Assembly (NCBI RefSeq): GCF_050897975.1
Contig: NZ_JBPAXY010000004.1
Location: forward strand, 434,001-498,000
DNA: 64,000 nucleotides
Origin: Pseudooceanicola sp050897975
Lineage (GTDB): Bacteria > Pseudomonadota > Alphaproteobacteria > Rhodobacterales > Rhodobacteraceae
Direction of reading: 5' to 3'
Shown one piece after another: positions 1-7,881 of this stretch (the stretch's first letter is position 1; each line of letters starts with the position of its first letter). Made by a program: the position numbers and the translations under genes. The notes beneath the pieces were generated by a model, which was not told the origin of the DNA, ran no database searches, and saw only the letters and a list, made by a program, of their open reading frames with translations.

Positions 1-1015
1 CGCGCAACTCTTCCAGGGCGGGGATCAGCCCCGCGATCTCTTCGGCGACGGTGGCCGAGGCGGTGAAGGTCTCGTACATCATCCGGTCCTGGGCGCGGAA
101 GGTCTGCGCCCGGCGGATCAGCGCGATCAGGCGGGCGATGCGCGCGTCCCCCTGGCCCAGCTCCAGCGCCAGCGCGGCGGCGATGGCGGTTTCGCGGGCG
201 CTCAGCCAGCTGTCCAGCAGGCGGGGGTGCTTCTGGATGAAGAAGATCAGACCCAGGGCCGAGCCGTTGCCCACCCCCAGATAGCTGCGCAGCGCCGGAT
301 CCAGCGTCACCGCCTTGTCCGAGCGCAGGCGGGCCAGATGTTCCACCAGATCGCAGGCCAGTTCGCGCATCAGATAGGCCAGCAGCAACTGCGCCTCTAG
401 CATCCCGCCCAGATCGTGGGCCTCGGTGTTGATCGAGGGGAAGGACCGGGTGCCGAAGGTGCCGTTGCCGTCCAGCCCGGTGTTGCGCATCAGGTAGCAG
501 ACGCTGTTCAGATCCTCGACCGAAGGCTGGCGCCCGTCGGCCAGGGCCTCCAGCACCGTCTCGAAGACCCGCATCGAGCGGTTCGAACGGCACCAGACCA
601 GGGCGTTCTCGCTGGCCCGGCCCCGGTAGAGCTTGGGCAGTTCCTCGCGGGCGCTTTCGATGGCCTCTGCGGTGGCGGGGCCCTCGTTCAGGGTGCCCAT
701 CATGTCCCAGGCGCGGCCGATGATGCGGCCCGTGCGGCCCTCGCGTTTCGGCGTCAGCGAAAAGGCGATGAAGCTGAAGTCCTGCCGGGGCGTCTTGATC
801 GAATAGACGATGGTGCCGCGCGCCTCGGCGTCGACGTCGAACCGCTCGGTGGTGATCTGCCAGCGTTCGCGGATCATGCGGTTCATCATCGCCCGGGTGC
901 CAGACAGGCGCGAGGGCTGCATGGCGGCCAGCCGCTCGGGTTTCATCAACCCGCGCCAGTCGCGCAGGCCGGGACGCCCCTGGGCGTCGTGGGTATGAAG
1001 GGACGGGCGCGTCAC
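1..1015 (-). CDS. Conserved-looking protein of unknown function (3' end outside window)
   Basis: An open frame on the minus strand runs from a GTG at 1015 to the window edge with no stop, giving 338 visible residues. The start is supported by an AAGGAG Shine-Dalgarno about 7 bases upstream and by a GTGA overlap with the iclR stop codon, so the two are probably translationally coupled. The protein is soluble-looking, with no signal peptide or clear membrane segment. It starts MTRPSLHTHDAQGRPGLRDW, is rich in Arg, Leu and Met, and has long predicted helices toward the visible C-terminus. I do not recognise the family. Its position, downstream of an IclR regulator and divergent from a TPP enzyme, suggests a role in the same small-molecule pathway, but that is inference. 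Confidence 0.75.
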   Translation of the reverse strand, partial: MTRPSLHTHDAQGRPGLRDWRGLMKPERLAAMQPSRLSGTRAMMNRMIRERWQITTERFDVDAEARGTIVYSIKTPRQDFSFIAFSLTPKREGRTGRIIGRAWDMMGTLNEGPATAEAIESAREELPKLYRGRASENALVWCRSNRSMRVFETVLEALADGRQPSVEDLNSVCYLMRNTGLDGNGTFGTRSFPSINTEAHDLGGMLEAQLLLAYLMRELACDLVEHLARLRSDKAVTLDPALRSYLGVGNGSALGLIFFIQKHPRLLDSWLSARETAIAAALALELGQGDARIARLIALIRRAQTFRAQDRMMYETFTASATVAEEIAGLIPALEELR

Positions 1016-1809
1016 GCGGAGCCTCCTTGCAGGATTTGAGAGAGGTCCGCGGCGGCTTTCAACAGCGGGTCGCGGAAACGGGCCTCGTCGAAGCGCATTT
1101 CGGGCACGACGAGGGACAGGGTGGCGGTGCAGCGCCCGTGCAGGTCGAAGACCGGGGCAGCAATGGCGCGCACGCCGCTTTGGGTATAGCCGCTGGACAG
1201 GGCGTAGCCCGCGGCGCGGATGGCGGGCAGGGTGGCCTCGTCGGGCAGCGGGTGCTCGCCCCGGCGCAGCCGGTCCAGCATCTGGGCATCGCCATAGGCC
1301 ACCAGGATGCGCCCCGAGGCCGATCCTTCCAGCGACATCATCGTGCCCAACTTCTGTTCGGCGCGCAGCAGCGTGTCGGCTTCGACCCGCGCCACGATGC
1401 AGGGCAGGCCCCGGTCGATGATCGACAGCGAGGCAGTCTCGCCCGTCTCATCGGCCAGGGCGCGCAGCACCGGGTCGGCCCGGGTGCCCAGGTCCGCCTG
1501 GTCGAGCGAGGCCGAGGCCATGCGGGTGGCCAGCATCGACAGCCGGTAGGCGCCGCCGTCGTCCTGTTCCAGCCAGCCGGCGGCGACCAGGGTCAGCAGA
1601 CGCTGATAGGCGGTGGCGCGCGACAGGCCCAGCTCTTCGGCGACCTCGGCCAGGCGCTGCGGGCGCCGCTTGTCGCCAAAGTGGCGCAGCACCTCCAGCA
1701 CCTTCAGCGCGGTCGACAGCGGGCGCACGCCGCCGTCTTTCTGGCCGTCCTTGGCGCCGCTCTTGGTCGCCTTGGCAGGCTGTATTCTATCTGAATAAGA
1801 GTGATCCAT
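1012..1809 (-). CDS. IclR-family transcriptional regulator
   Basis: The 265-residue protein has an N-terminal winged helix-turn-helix (about residues 29-92; helix region RLAEVAEELGLSRATAYQRL) followed by an IclR effector-binding domain (about 105-260). That is normal length for the family. The frame is open further upstream to 1911, but I chose the ATG at 1809 because AGGA precedes it and the alignable region begins soon after. IclR proteins are usually local regulators that bind a small aromatic or organic acid ligand. Here the likely targets are the divergent TPP-enzyme gene at 2271 and the coupled downstream gene. Operator-like palindromes lie in the intergenic region. Family call is firm; ligand unknown. 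Confidence 0.92.
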   Translation of the reverse strand: MDHSYSDRIQPAKATKSGAKDGQKDGGVRPLSTALKVLEVLRHFGDKRRPQRLAEVAEELGLSRATAYQRLLTLVAAGWLEQDDGGAYRLSMLATRMASASLDQADLGTRADPVLRALADETGETASLSIIDRGLPCIVARVEADTLLRAEQKLGTMMSLEGSASGRILVAYGDAQMLDRLRRGEHPLPDEATLPAIRAAGYALSSGYTQSGVRAIAAPVFDLHGRCTATLSLVVPEMRFDEARFRDPLLKAAADLSQILQGGSA

Positions 1810-2270
1810 ATGAAATATCCTGCGGGTCGAATTGATCCATGTCAAAGAAAATACAGGCGTCTGAGGTGCAGGTTTTCCGGCCCTCGGCACCAAGTCTTTG
1901 AAATTTCGCAAAGAAAAATTTCGGCCTGCCGTATCAATTTTTGAGCAAAGCGCACGGTGGGCGCCGGTTGGTCGCCCTGTCGGCTCTGTCTGCCCGGGGC
2001 AGAGATCCGAATCGTGATCCGCGGAGTGAACCTGCTGAAATCGTCATTTGTATTTATATTCAATACGTTCCATGTCTCCTTTGGGCGGTCTCTCTGGCCG
2101 GAGGGGGTCGCTTTCGGGGATCTTTTCTGCGCCAGGGGGCCTGCGGCTTGCTCATTATTATTGACACCCTCGGCGGGATGGGGAGGATCGGGGCAAAGGC
2201 CGCGACCCCGCCCGGCGTGACGCGTCAGGGGGCGGTTGGCGCGGCGCGCGATCAGCAAAAGGTGGAACGG
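1810..2270. promoter_or_regulatory. Divergent control region between iclR and the TPP-enzyme gene
   Basis: This gene-free 461-base stretch separates two divergent genes. It is locally AT-rich near both ends. It holds two AT palindromes close to iclR, GAAATTTC at 1900-1907 and GAAAAATTTC at 1913-1922, and an inverted repeat GTATT-N7-AATAC at 2050-2066. A TTGACA hexamer at 2161-2166 followed 16 bases later by GAGGAT (2183-2188) is a possible sigma-70 promoter for the rightward gene. The frame of the rightward gene is open upstream to 1941, but that stretch has poor codon bias and no Shine-Dalgarno. Sites are read by eye; regulator assignment is inference. Confidence 0.45.
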
Positions 2271-3809
2271 ATGACACGAAACGGAGCCGATCTTGTGGTG
2301 CAGACCCTGGCGGAGAACGGGGTACGGATGTGTTTCGCCAATCCCGGCACGACAGAGATGCATATGCTGGCCGCCCTGGGCCGCGAGCCGCGCATGGGCC
2401 TGTCGCTGTGCCTCTTCGAAGGGGTGGCGACCGGGGCCGCCGATGGCTATGCGCGGATGACGGGCACGCCCGCGGCGGTGCTGCTGCACCTGGGGCCGGG
2501 CTTTGCCAATGGCATGGCCAACCTGCACAACGCCCGCAAGGCCGACACGCCGGTGTTCAATATCGTGGGCGAACACGCCACCTATCACCTGACCTATGAC
2601 GCGCCCCTGACGGCCGATATCGCGGGCATGGCCCATACCGTCTCGGCCGCCGTGGCCACGCCGGAAACGCCCGAGGCCGCCGCAGGCGCCACCGCGCATC
2701 TGCTGGCCGAAACCGCCCATGGGGGCGTGGCGACGCTGATCGTGCCCAATGATGTGGCCTGGGCCGAGACCGAGGCCGAGACGGTCGCGGCCATCCACAC
2801 CCCGCGCCCCGGGTTTGACGCCGATCTGCTGGCCGATGCCGCAGCAAAGCTGCGCGCGCCGGGCGCGGCGCTGATCCTGGGGGCGCCCTGCATCACCCGC
2901 CGCATGGCCGAGCTGGCCACCGCCATTGGCGAGGCCACCGGCGCCCTGGTGCGGACCGAGGCAGCCGTGGCGCGGATGCAGCGGGGCGGTGGCACACCGC
3001 CGCTGCTGCGCGTACCCTTCCACGTCGATTTCGCCACCGAGGCCCTGAAAGAGGTGCAGGCCGCCGTGCTGGTCGGCGCGCGCGAGCCGGTGGCCTTCTT
3101 CGCCTATCCGAACCGCCCCTCGCGGCTGCTGCCCGAGGGGGCCGAGTGCCTGCCCCTCTGTGCCCCCGGCGCCGATGCCGAGGCCGCGCTGGAAGCCTTG
3201 GCCGATCTGCTGGGCGCCCGGGTCACCGGCCATACCCAGCATCCCGCTACCGCCGCCGACCCCGGGGCTGCGATTGACGCCGAAGTGCTGGGACGTACCG
3301 TCGCCCGGGCCCTGCCCGAAGGGGCCATCGTGGTGGATGAAAGCATCACCAACGGGCTGTCGCTGTTCCCGATGTGCGGCGAGGGCCCGGCCCATGACTG
3401 GCTGAACAACCGCGGCGGCTCGATCGGCTATTCCCTGCCCGTGGCCCTGGGCGCCGCGACGGCCTGCCCCGACCGGCCGGTTTTCTGCATCACCGGCGAC
3501 GGCTCGGCCTTCTATACCTTGCAGGCGCTTTGGACCCTGGCACGGGACGCGCGCGACGTGACGGTGATGATCCTGGCCAACCGGTCCTACCGGATCCTGG
3601 CCAACGAGACCGCCAAGATCGGCGCGGGCGCGCCGACCGAGGACACCGGCCCGCTGATGTCGCTGGAGGATCCGGCGCCCGACTGGGTGAAACTGTCCGA
3701 AGGGCAGGGGGTGCCCGCCCGGCGCGTGGTCACCGCCGCCGAACTGGCCGAGGCCCTGGCCTGGGCCCAGGCCGAGACCGGCCCGCATCTGATCGAAGTG
3801 ACGATGTGA
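2271..3809 (+). CDS. TPP-dependent enzyme, acetolactate synthase large subunit / benzoylformate decarboxylase-like
   Basis: The 512-residue protein has the three-domain layout of TPP-dependent decarboxylases and carboligases. The N-terminal pyrimidine-binding domain carries the cofactor-activating glutamate (E50, in CLFEGVATGAADGYARMTG). The C-terminal PP-binding domain carries the metal/TPP motif GDG (409-411) followed after about 26 residues by the Asn of ILANRSY. The family includes acetolactate synthase-like proteins and benzoylformate decarboxylases of similar length; the substrate cannot be read from the sequence. The ATG at 2271 has a GGTGG Shine-Dalgarno; upstream in-frame sequence looks non-coding. 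There is no acetolactate synthase small subunit next to it, so a catabolic 2-oxoacid decarboxylase or lyase role seems likelier than branched-chain synthesis. Probably controlled by the divergent IclR protein. Confidence 0.85.
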   Translation: MTRNGADLVVQTLAENGVRMCFANPGTTEMHMLAALGREPRMGLSLCLFEGVATGAADGYARMTGTPAAVLLHLGPGFANGMANLHNARKADTPVFNIVGEHATYHLTYDAPLTADIAGMAHTVSAAVATPETPEAAAGATAHLLAETAHGGVATLIVPNDVAWAETEAETVAAIHTPRPGFDADLLADAAAKLRAPGAALILGAPCITRRMAELATAIGEATGALVRTEAAVARMQRGGGTPPLLRVPFHVDFATEALKEVQAAVLVGAREPVAFFAYPNRPSRLLPEGAECLPLCAPGADAEAALEALADLLGARVTGHTQHPATAADPGAAIDAEVLGRTVARALPEGAIVVDESITNGLSLFPMCGEGPAHDWLNNRGGSIGYSLPVALGAATACPDRPVFCITGDGSAFYTLQALWTLARDARDVTVMILANRSYRILANETAKIGAGAPTEDTGPLMSLEDPAPDWVKLSEGQGVPARRVVTAAELAEALAWAQAETGPHLIEVTM

Positions 3810-3883
3810 GCGGCGCCGAGGGACACTGGAATGCCCTGCGGAAAAGCGGTAGCTTGCGAAACTTGCAGGCAAAAGGGGGCGTC

Positions 3884-4471
3884 ATGACCGACGCGGCTTT
3901 CGACATCGGCGCGCGGCTTCTGGCCATGCGCAAGGCGGCGCAGTTGTCGCAGCGCCAGCTGGCGGAACGCGCCGGTGTGCCCCATGCCCAGATCTCGATC
4001 ATCGAGAAGAACAAGTCGTCGCCCTCGATCGCCACCCTGCGCAAGATCCTGTCGGGCCTGGGCATGACCATGGCCGATTTCTTCGACAGTGAACGCCAGG
4101 CGCCCGAGGGGCCGTTCTTTGGCCCCGAGGATCTGCTGGACCTGACCTCGAAACTGCCCGTCACCGGGGTGGCGGATGTGGCCGGGCGCATCGCCTTTCG
4201 CCAGATCGGCGACGCGCACCGCCACAACCTGCAAATCCTGCACGAGGTCTACGAGCCCGGCGCCGACACCGGCGAGACCATGCTGGAGCATTTCTCGAAC
4301 GAGGGCGGCTATGTCATCGAAGGCGCGCTGGAGCTGACGGTGGGCGACGAGGTGCGGGTGCTGCGCCCCGGCGACAGTTACCTGTTCGACAGCCGCGTGC
4401 CGCACCGCTTCCGCAATGTGCATGACGGGCGCACCATCGTCATTTCGGCCTGCACGCCGCCCTATCTCTGA
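3884..4471 (+). CDS. XRE-family regulator with C-terminal cupin domain
   Basis: The 195-residue protein combines an HTH_3/XRE DNA-binding domain (about residues 8-65; RKAAQLSQRQLAERAGVPHA) with a cupin sensory domain (about 110-185; PGDSYLFDSRVPHRFRN). This is the architecture of PuuR-like regulators of amine and amino-acid catabolism. The start at 3884 follows a purine-rich AAAAGGGGG stretch. It lies 74 bases downstream of the TPP-enzyme gene on the same strand and is followed by a GC-rich hairpin, so the two may be co-transcribed. The ligand is unknown. No truncation or missing core residue is evident. Confidence 0.88.
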   Translation: MTDAAFDIGARLLAMRKAAQLSQRQLAERAGVPHAQISIIEKNKSSPSIATLRKILSGLGMTMADFFDSERQAPEGPFFGPEDLLDLTSKLPVTGVADVAGRIAFRQIGDAHRHNLQILHEVYEPGADTGETMLEHFSNEGGYVIEGALELTVGDEVRVLRPGDSYLFDSRVPHRFRNVHDGRTIVISACTPPYL

Positions 4472-4519
4472 CCCTTCCGGACGGGCCCTGGCCCGGCTGA
4501 ACTGCCCCGATCCGAACCC

Positions 4520-4548
4520 CGGGCGCGCTGCACATCGCGGCGCGCCCG
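4520..4548 (+). terminator. Probable intrinsic terminator after the XRE-cupin gene
   Basis: A 9-bp perfect stem (CGGGCGCGC at 4520-4528 with GCGCGCCCG at 4540-4548) and an 11-base loop are followed by TTTCA. The T-run is short, as is common in high-GC genomes. Confidence 0.6.
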
Positions 4549-4633
4549 TTTCACATTCGCGGGGGATGCGTCGTGCCGCCGCGCTCATTCGCGCATAATC
4601 CTGTCCGTTTGCGCGCCCCGGGCCGGGTCGGCA

Positions 4634-4657
4634 CGGTTGAACGCGCATTTTCAACCG
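4634..4657. promoter_or_regulatory. Inverted repeat upstream of ugpB (possible operator)
   Basis: Perfect 8-base arms CGGTTGAA (4634-4641) and TTCAACCG (4650-4657) are separated by 8 bases. A second smaller palindrome CCGAT-CTTC-ATCGG (4655-4668) overlaps its right arm. The position, about 80-105 bases before the ugpB start, fits an operator. The protein that would bind is not identified. Confidence 0.4.
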
Positions 4658-4669
4658 ATCTTCATCGGA

Positions 4670-4687
4670 CTGACTCAGAACTGTCAT
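4670..4687 (+). promoter_or_regulatory. Candidate Pho box upstream of ugpB
   Basis: Two 7-base units spaced 11 bases apart, CTGACTC (4670-4676) and CTGTCAT (4681-4687), are separated by the A-rich AGAA. This is the layout of PhoB sites (CTGTCAT, AT-rich 4 bases, CTGTCAT). The second unit is a perfect match, the first matches at 4 of 7. A looser third unit, CTGCCTA, starts at 4693. In other bacteria ugp operons are induced by phosphate starvation through PhoB, which makes the match meaningful. Confidence 0.5.
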
Positions 4688-4738
4688 GAAAGCTGCCTAG
4701 GCGGATCGCATCCTTTCCTTCCTTTCACGGAGCATCCG

Positions 4739-6061
4739 ATGAAGCGTACCCTGATCGCAGGCCTGGCCCTGACCACCGCCCTGGTGGCCCCGCTGGCGGC
4801 TTCCGCCCAGACCGAAATCTCCTGGTGGCACGCCATGGGCGGCGCCCTGGGCGAAAAGGTCGACGAGATCGTCGCCAACTACAACGCCTCGCAGGACGAG
4901 TACCACCTGACCGCCACCTATCGCGGCAGTTACACCGAGACCATGACCGCCGCCATCGCCGCCTTCCGCGCCGGTGAGCAGCCGAACCTGGTGCAGGTCT
5001 TCGAAGTGGGCACCGGCACCATGATGGCCGCCGAAGGCGCCGTCTATCCGGTCTACCAGCTGATGGAAGAGCACGGCCAGAACTTCGACCCCTCCGCCTA
5101 CCTGGCGGCCGTGGCGGGCTACTACACCAACACCGACGGCCAGATGCTGTCGATGCCCTTCAACTCGTCGACCCCGATCCTGTACTACAACAAGGACATC
5201 TTCACCGCCGCCGGTCTGGACGCCGACGTGGCACCGAAGACCTGGGCCGATGTCGAAGCCTTCTCGCGCAAGATCGTCGAAAGCGGCGCGGCCGAGTGCG
5301 GCTTCACCTCGGGCTGGATCTCTTGGGCGCAGCTGGAAAACCTGTCGGCCTGGCACAACCAGCCGATCGGCACCAACGAGAACGGCTTCGGTTCGATCGA
5401 CAGCCAGATGACCGTCAACGGTCCCGTGCAGATCCGCCACTGGGAAAACCTGGCCAAGTGGGAAGACGAAGGCCTGTTCAAATACGGTGGCCCCGCCGGC
5501 GGTGCCGACAGCGCGCCCGCCTTCTACTCGGGTGAATGCGCCATCTACATGAACTCTTCCGCCTCGCGCGCAGGGATCCTGGCCAACACCGACTTCGACC
5601 TGGGCCTGGGTATGCTGCCCTACTACGCCGACGTCGAAGGCGCGCCGCAGAACTCGATCATCGGCGGTGCCACCCTGTGGACCCTGGCCGGTGGTTCGGA
5701 TGCGCAATACGACGGTGTTGCCTCCTTCCTGAACTTCCTGTCCTCGGCCGAGGTTCAGGCCGACTGGCACCAGTTCACCGGCTACCTGCCGATCACCAAC
5801 GCCGCCTATGAGCTGAGCCAGCAACAGGGCTACTACGACGAGAACCCCGGCGCCGACATCGCGATCAAACAGGTCACGCTGAACGCCCCGACCGCCAACT
5901 CCAAGGGCCTGCGCTTTGGCAACTACGTGCAGATCCGTGGCGTGATCGACGAAGAGTTCGAAAACCTGCTGGCCGGCAACAAGACCGCCGAAGAAGCCCT
6001 GAACGATCTGGTCGAGCGCGGCAACGCCCTGATCCAGGACTTCGTCGAAGCCAACGGCTAA
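4739..6061 (+). CDS. ugpB: sn-glycerol-3-phosphate ABC transporter substrate-binding protein
   Basis: The 440-residue periplasmic solute-binding protein (family 1, UgpB type) has a classical signal peptide (residues 1-23, cleavage after ASA before QTEI). The mature start EISWWHAMGG is typical of UgpB proteins. It captures glycerol-3-phosphate and glycerophosphodiesters for the permease encoded downstream. The frame is open upstream to 4637, but the ATG at 4739 gives the correct signal peptide and follows ACGGAG. It heads the ugpB-ugpA-ugpE-ugpC operon. A hairpin directly after the stop probably lets this gene be expressed above the membrane genes. A Pho box-like sequence lies about 50-70 bases upstream. 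Confidence 0.95.
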   Translation: MKRTLIAGLALTTALVAPLAASAQTEISWWHAMGGALGEKVDEIVANYNASQDEYHLTATYRGSYTETMTAAIAAFRAGEQPNLVQVFEVGTGTMMAAEGAVYPVYQLMEEHGQNFDPSAYLAAVAGYYTNTDGQMLSMPFNSSTPILYYNKDIFTAAGLDADVAPKTWADVEAFSRKIVESGAAECGFTSGWISWAQLENLSAWHNQPIGTNENGFGSIDSQMTVNGPVQIRHWENLAKWEDEGLFKYGGPAGGADSAPAFYSGECAIYMNSSASRAGILANTDFDLGLGMLPYYADVEGAPQNSIIGGATLWTLAGGSDAQYDGVASFLNFLSSAEVQADWHQFTGYLPITNAAYELSQQQGYYDENPGADIAIKQVTLNAPTANSKGLRFGNYVQIRGVIDEEFENLLAGNKTAEEALNDLVERGNALIQDFVEANG

Positions 6062-6077
6062 GACCGATCCGATCCCG

Positions 6078-6114
6078 ACAGGCCCGTGCATCCGCGCGGG
6101 CCTGTTCCCTTTTT
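6078..6114 (+). terminator. Intercistronic hairpin/attenuator between ugpB and ugpA
   Basis: A 9-bp perfect stem, ACAGGCCCG (6078-6086) with CGGGCCTGT (6097-6105), is followed by TCCCTTTTT. It sits 17 bases after the ugpB stop and 29 before the ugpA start. A partial terminator here would give high binding-protein and lower permease expression, and would also protect the upstream mRNA 3' end. Confidence 0.65.
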
Positions 6115-6133
6115 CCGGCACCCCGGGTTCCCC

Positions 6134-7018
6134 ATGCAGACCAAACGCACAACCTTCCGCAGCTGGTGGCTGCCCTACCTTCTGGTAGCGCCACAGCTGG
6201 TGATCACCCTTGTCTTCTTCATCTGGCCCGCGGGCCAGGCCGTCTATCAAAGCTTCCTGCGCGAAGATCCCTTCGGCCTGTCGACCACCTGGGTCGGTCT
6301 GCGCAACTATGTCCGCCTGTTCGACAGTGCCGAATACCTTGCGTCCTTCGAGACCACGGTGATCTTCACCGTCTGCACCGCCACCCTGTCGATGGGCCTG
6401 TCGCTGCTGCTGGCCGTGGCCGTCGACCGGATGATCCGCACCGCCAACCTCTATACCACCCTGGTGGTCTGGCCCTATGCGGTGGCCCCTGCCATCGCCG
6501 GTATCCTGTGGTGGTTCATGTTCAACCCCTCCTTCGGCATCCTGACCTATGTGCTGGAGATGCTGGGCTATGACTGGAACCACCGCCTGAGCGGCACCGA
6601 CGCCATGACCCTGGTGGTGCTCGCCTCGGCCTGGAAGCAGATCAGCTACAACTTCCTGTTCTTCGTCGCCGGGCTGCAATCCATCCCGATGTCGCTGCGC
6701 GAGGCGGCAGCGATCGACGGGGCGGGGCCGGTGAAACGCTTCTTCACCGTGGTCTTCCCGCTGCTGTCGCCCACCACGTTCTTCCTGCTGGTCGTCAACA
6801 TCAACTACACGATGTTCGACACCTTCTCGACCATCGACGCCTCGACCGCGGGCGGCCCGGGTCAGGCCACCACGATCCTGGTCTACAAGGTCTTCGAGGA
6901 CGGGGTGAAAGGCCTCAACCTCGGCTCTTCCGCGGCGCAATCGGTGGTGCTGATGTCCATCGTGATTGCCCTGACCTTCATCCAGTTCCGCTTCATCGAG
7001 CGGCGCGTGCAGTATTGA
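6134..7018 (+). CDS. ugpA: sn-glycerol-3-phosphate ABC transporter permease UgpA
   Basis: The 294-residue integral membrane protein belongs to the MalF/UgpA permease class, with six predicted transmembrane segments beginning at LPYLLVAPQLVITLVFFIW. The EAA loop that docks on the ATPase is visible at about residues 190-210 (REAAAIDGAGPVKRFF). Length matches UgpA (about 295). It forms the inner-membrane channel with UgpE. The ATG at 6134 was chosen from the family N-terminus; its Shine-Dalgarno is weak, so translation may be low. An upstream GTG at 6086 is in frame but lies inside the hairpin. Confidence 0.94.
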   Translation: MQTKRTTFRSWWLPYLLVAPQLVITLVFFIWPAGQAVYQSFLREDPFGLSTTWVGLRNYVRLFDSAEYLASFETTVIFTVCTATLSMGLSLLLAVAVDRMIRTANLYTTLVVWPYAVAPAIAGILWWFMFNPSFGILTYVLEMLGYDWNHRLSGTDAMTLVVLASAWKQISYNFLFFVAGLQSIPMSLREAAAIDGAGPVKRFFTVVFPLLSPTTFFLLVVNINYTMFDTFSTIDASTAGGPGQATTILVYKVFEDGVKGLNLGSSAAQSVVLMSIVIALTFIQFRFIERRVQY

Positions 7019-7030
7019 GGAGGCCGAGCC

Positions 7031-7879
7031 ATGGTTGAAAACCGTCCCTTCCTGACCTTCCTGGCGCATCTGGTGCTGATCCTCGGGGTGGCCTTCGTGG
7101 CGCTGCCCGTGTGGATCGCCTTTGTCGCCTCGACCCATGAACAGTCGACCTTCCTGTCGGGCTCTATGCCCATGTGGCCGGGGGGCAATCTGTGGGAAAC
7201 CTACAGCACCATCCTGGGCGGGGAGACGCCGGTGCCCGGCGCGCCGCCCATGGGTCTGATGCTGAAGAACTCGCTGCTGATGGCGCTGATCATCACCGTG
7301 GGCAAGATCGCCATCTCGATCCTGTCGGCCTTCGCCATCGTCTATTTCCGCTTCCCCTTCCGGGTGCCGATCTTCGCGCTGATCTTCGTCACCCTGATGC
7401 TGCCGGTCGAGGTGCGCATCATGCCCACCTTCAAGGTGGTCGCGGATCTGGGGATGCTGAACAGCTACGCGGGCCTGTCGATCCCGCTGATCGCCAGCGC
7501 CACCGCCACCTTCCTGTTCCGCCAGTTCTTCCTGACCATCCCCGAGGAGCTGGTCGAGGCGGCGCGGATCGACGGGGCGGGGCCGATGAAGTTCTTCCGC
7601 GACATGGTCCTGCCGCTAAGCCAGACCAATATCGCCGCGCTTTTCGTCATCCTCTTCATCTACGGCTGGAACCAGTACCTCTGGCCGATGCTGATCACCA
7701 CCGACGAGAAATTCTACACCGTCGTCATGGGGATCAAGCGGATGTCGGACGTGGCCGACAGCGACCCCCAATGGAACTTCGTCATGGGTTCGGCCATGCT
7801 GGCCATGCTGCCGCCCGTGCTCGTCGTCATCTTCATGCAAAGGCTCTTCGTGAAGGGCCTCGTGGAACAGGAGAAGTAA
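7031..7879 (+). CDS. ugpE: sn-glycerol-3-phosphate ABC transporter permease UgpE
   Basis: The 282-residue permease is of the MalG/UgpE class, the second half of the translocation channel. It has about six membrane segments and an EAA loop at about residues 175-195 (VEAARIDGAGPMKFFRDM). Length equals the usual 281-282. The start has a strong GGAGG 7 bases upstream, 12 bases after the ugpA stop, and ugpC begins 2 bases after its own stop, so the operon is very compact. Confidence 0.95.
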   Translation: MVENRPFLTFLAHLVLILGVAFVALPVWIAFVASTHEQSTFLSGSMPMWPGGNLWETYSTILGGETPVPGAPPMGLMLKNSLLMALIITVGKIAISILSAFAIVYFRFPFRVPIFALIFVTLMLPVEVRIMPTFKVVADLGMLNSYAGLSIPLIASATATFLFRQFFLTIPEELVEAARIDGAGPMKFFRDMVLPLSQTNIAALFVILFIYGWNQYLWPMLITTDEKFYTVVMGIKRMSDVADSDPQWNFVMGSAMLAMLPPVLVVIFMQRLFVKGLVEQEK

Positions 7880-7881
7880 TC

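Noticed and set aside
1941..2270. Upstream extension of the TPP-enzyme frame
   Set aside because: Poor codon bias, AT-rich promoter-like DNA and no ribosome-binding site; family N-terminus starts at 2271.
4697..7138. Long open frame on the minus strand (about 813 codons) across ugpB and ugpA
   Set aside because: It is the antisense shadow of GC-rich coding sequence: low-complexity Gly/His/Gln composition, no Shine-Dalgarno, and strong sense-strand homology signals.
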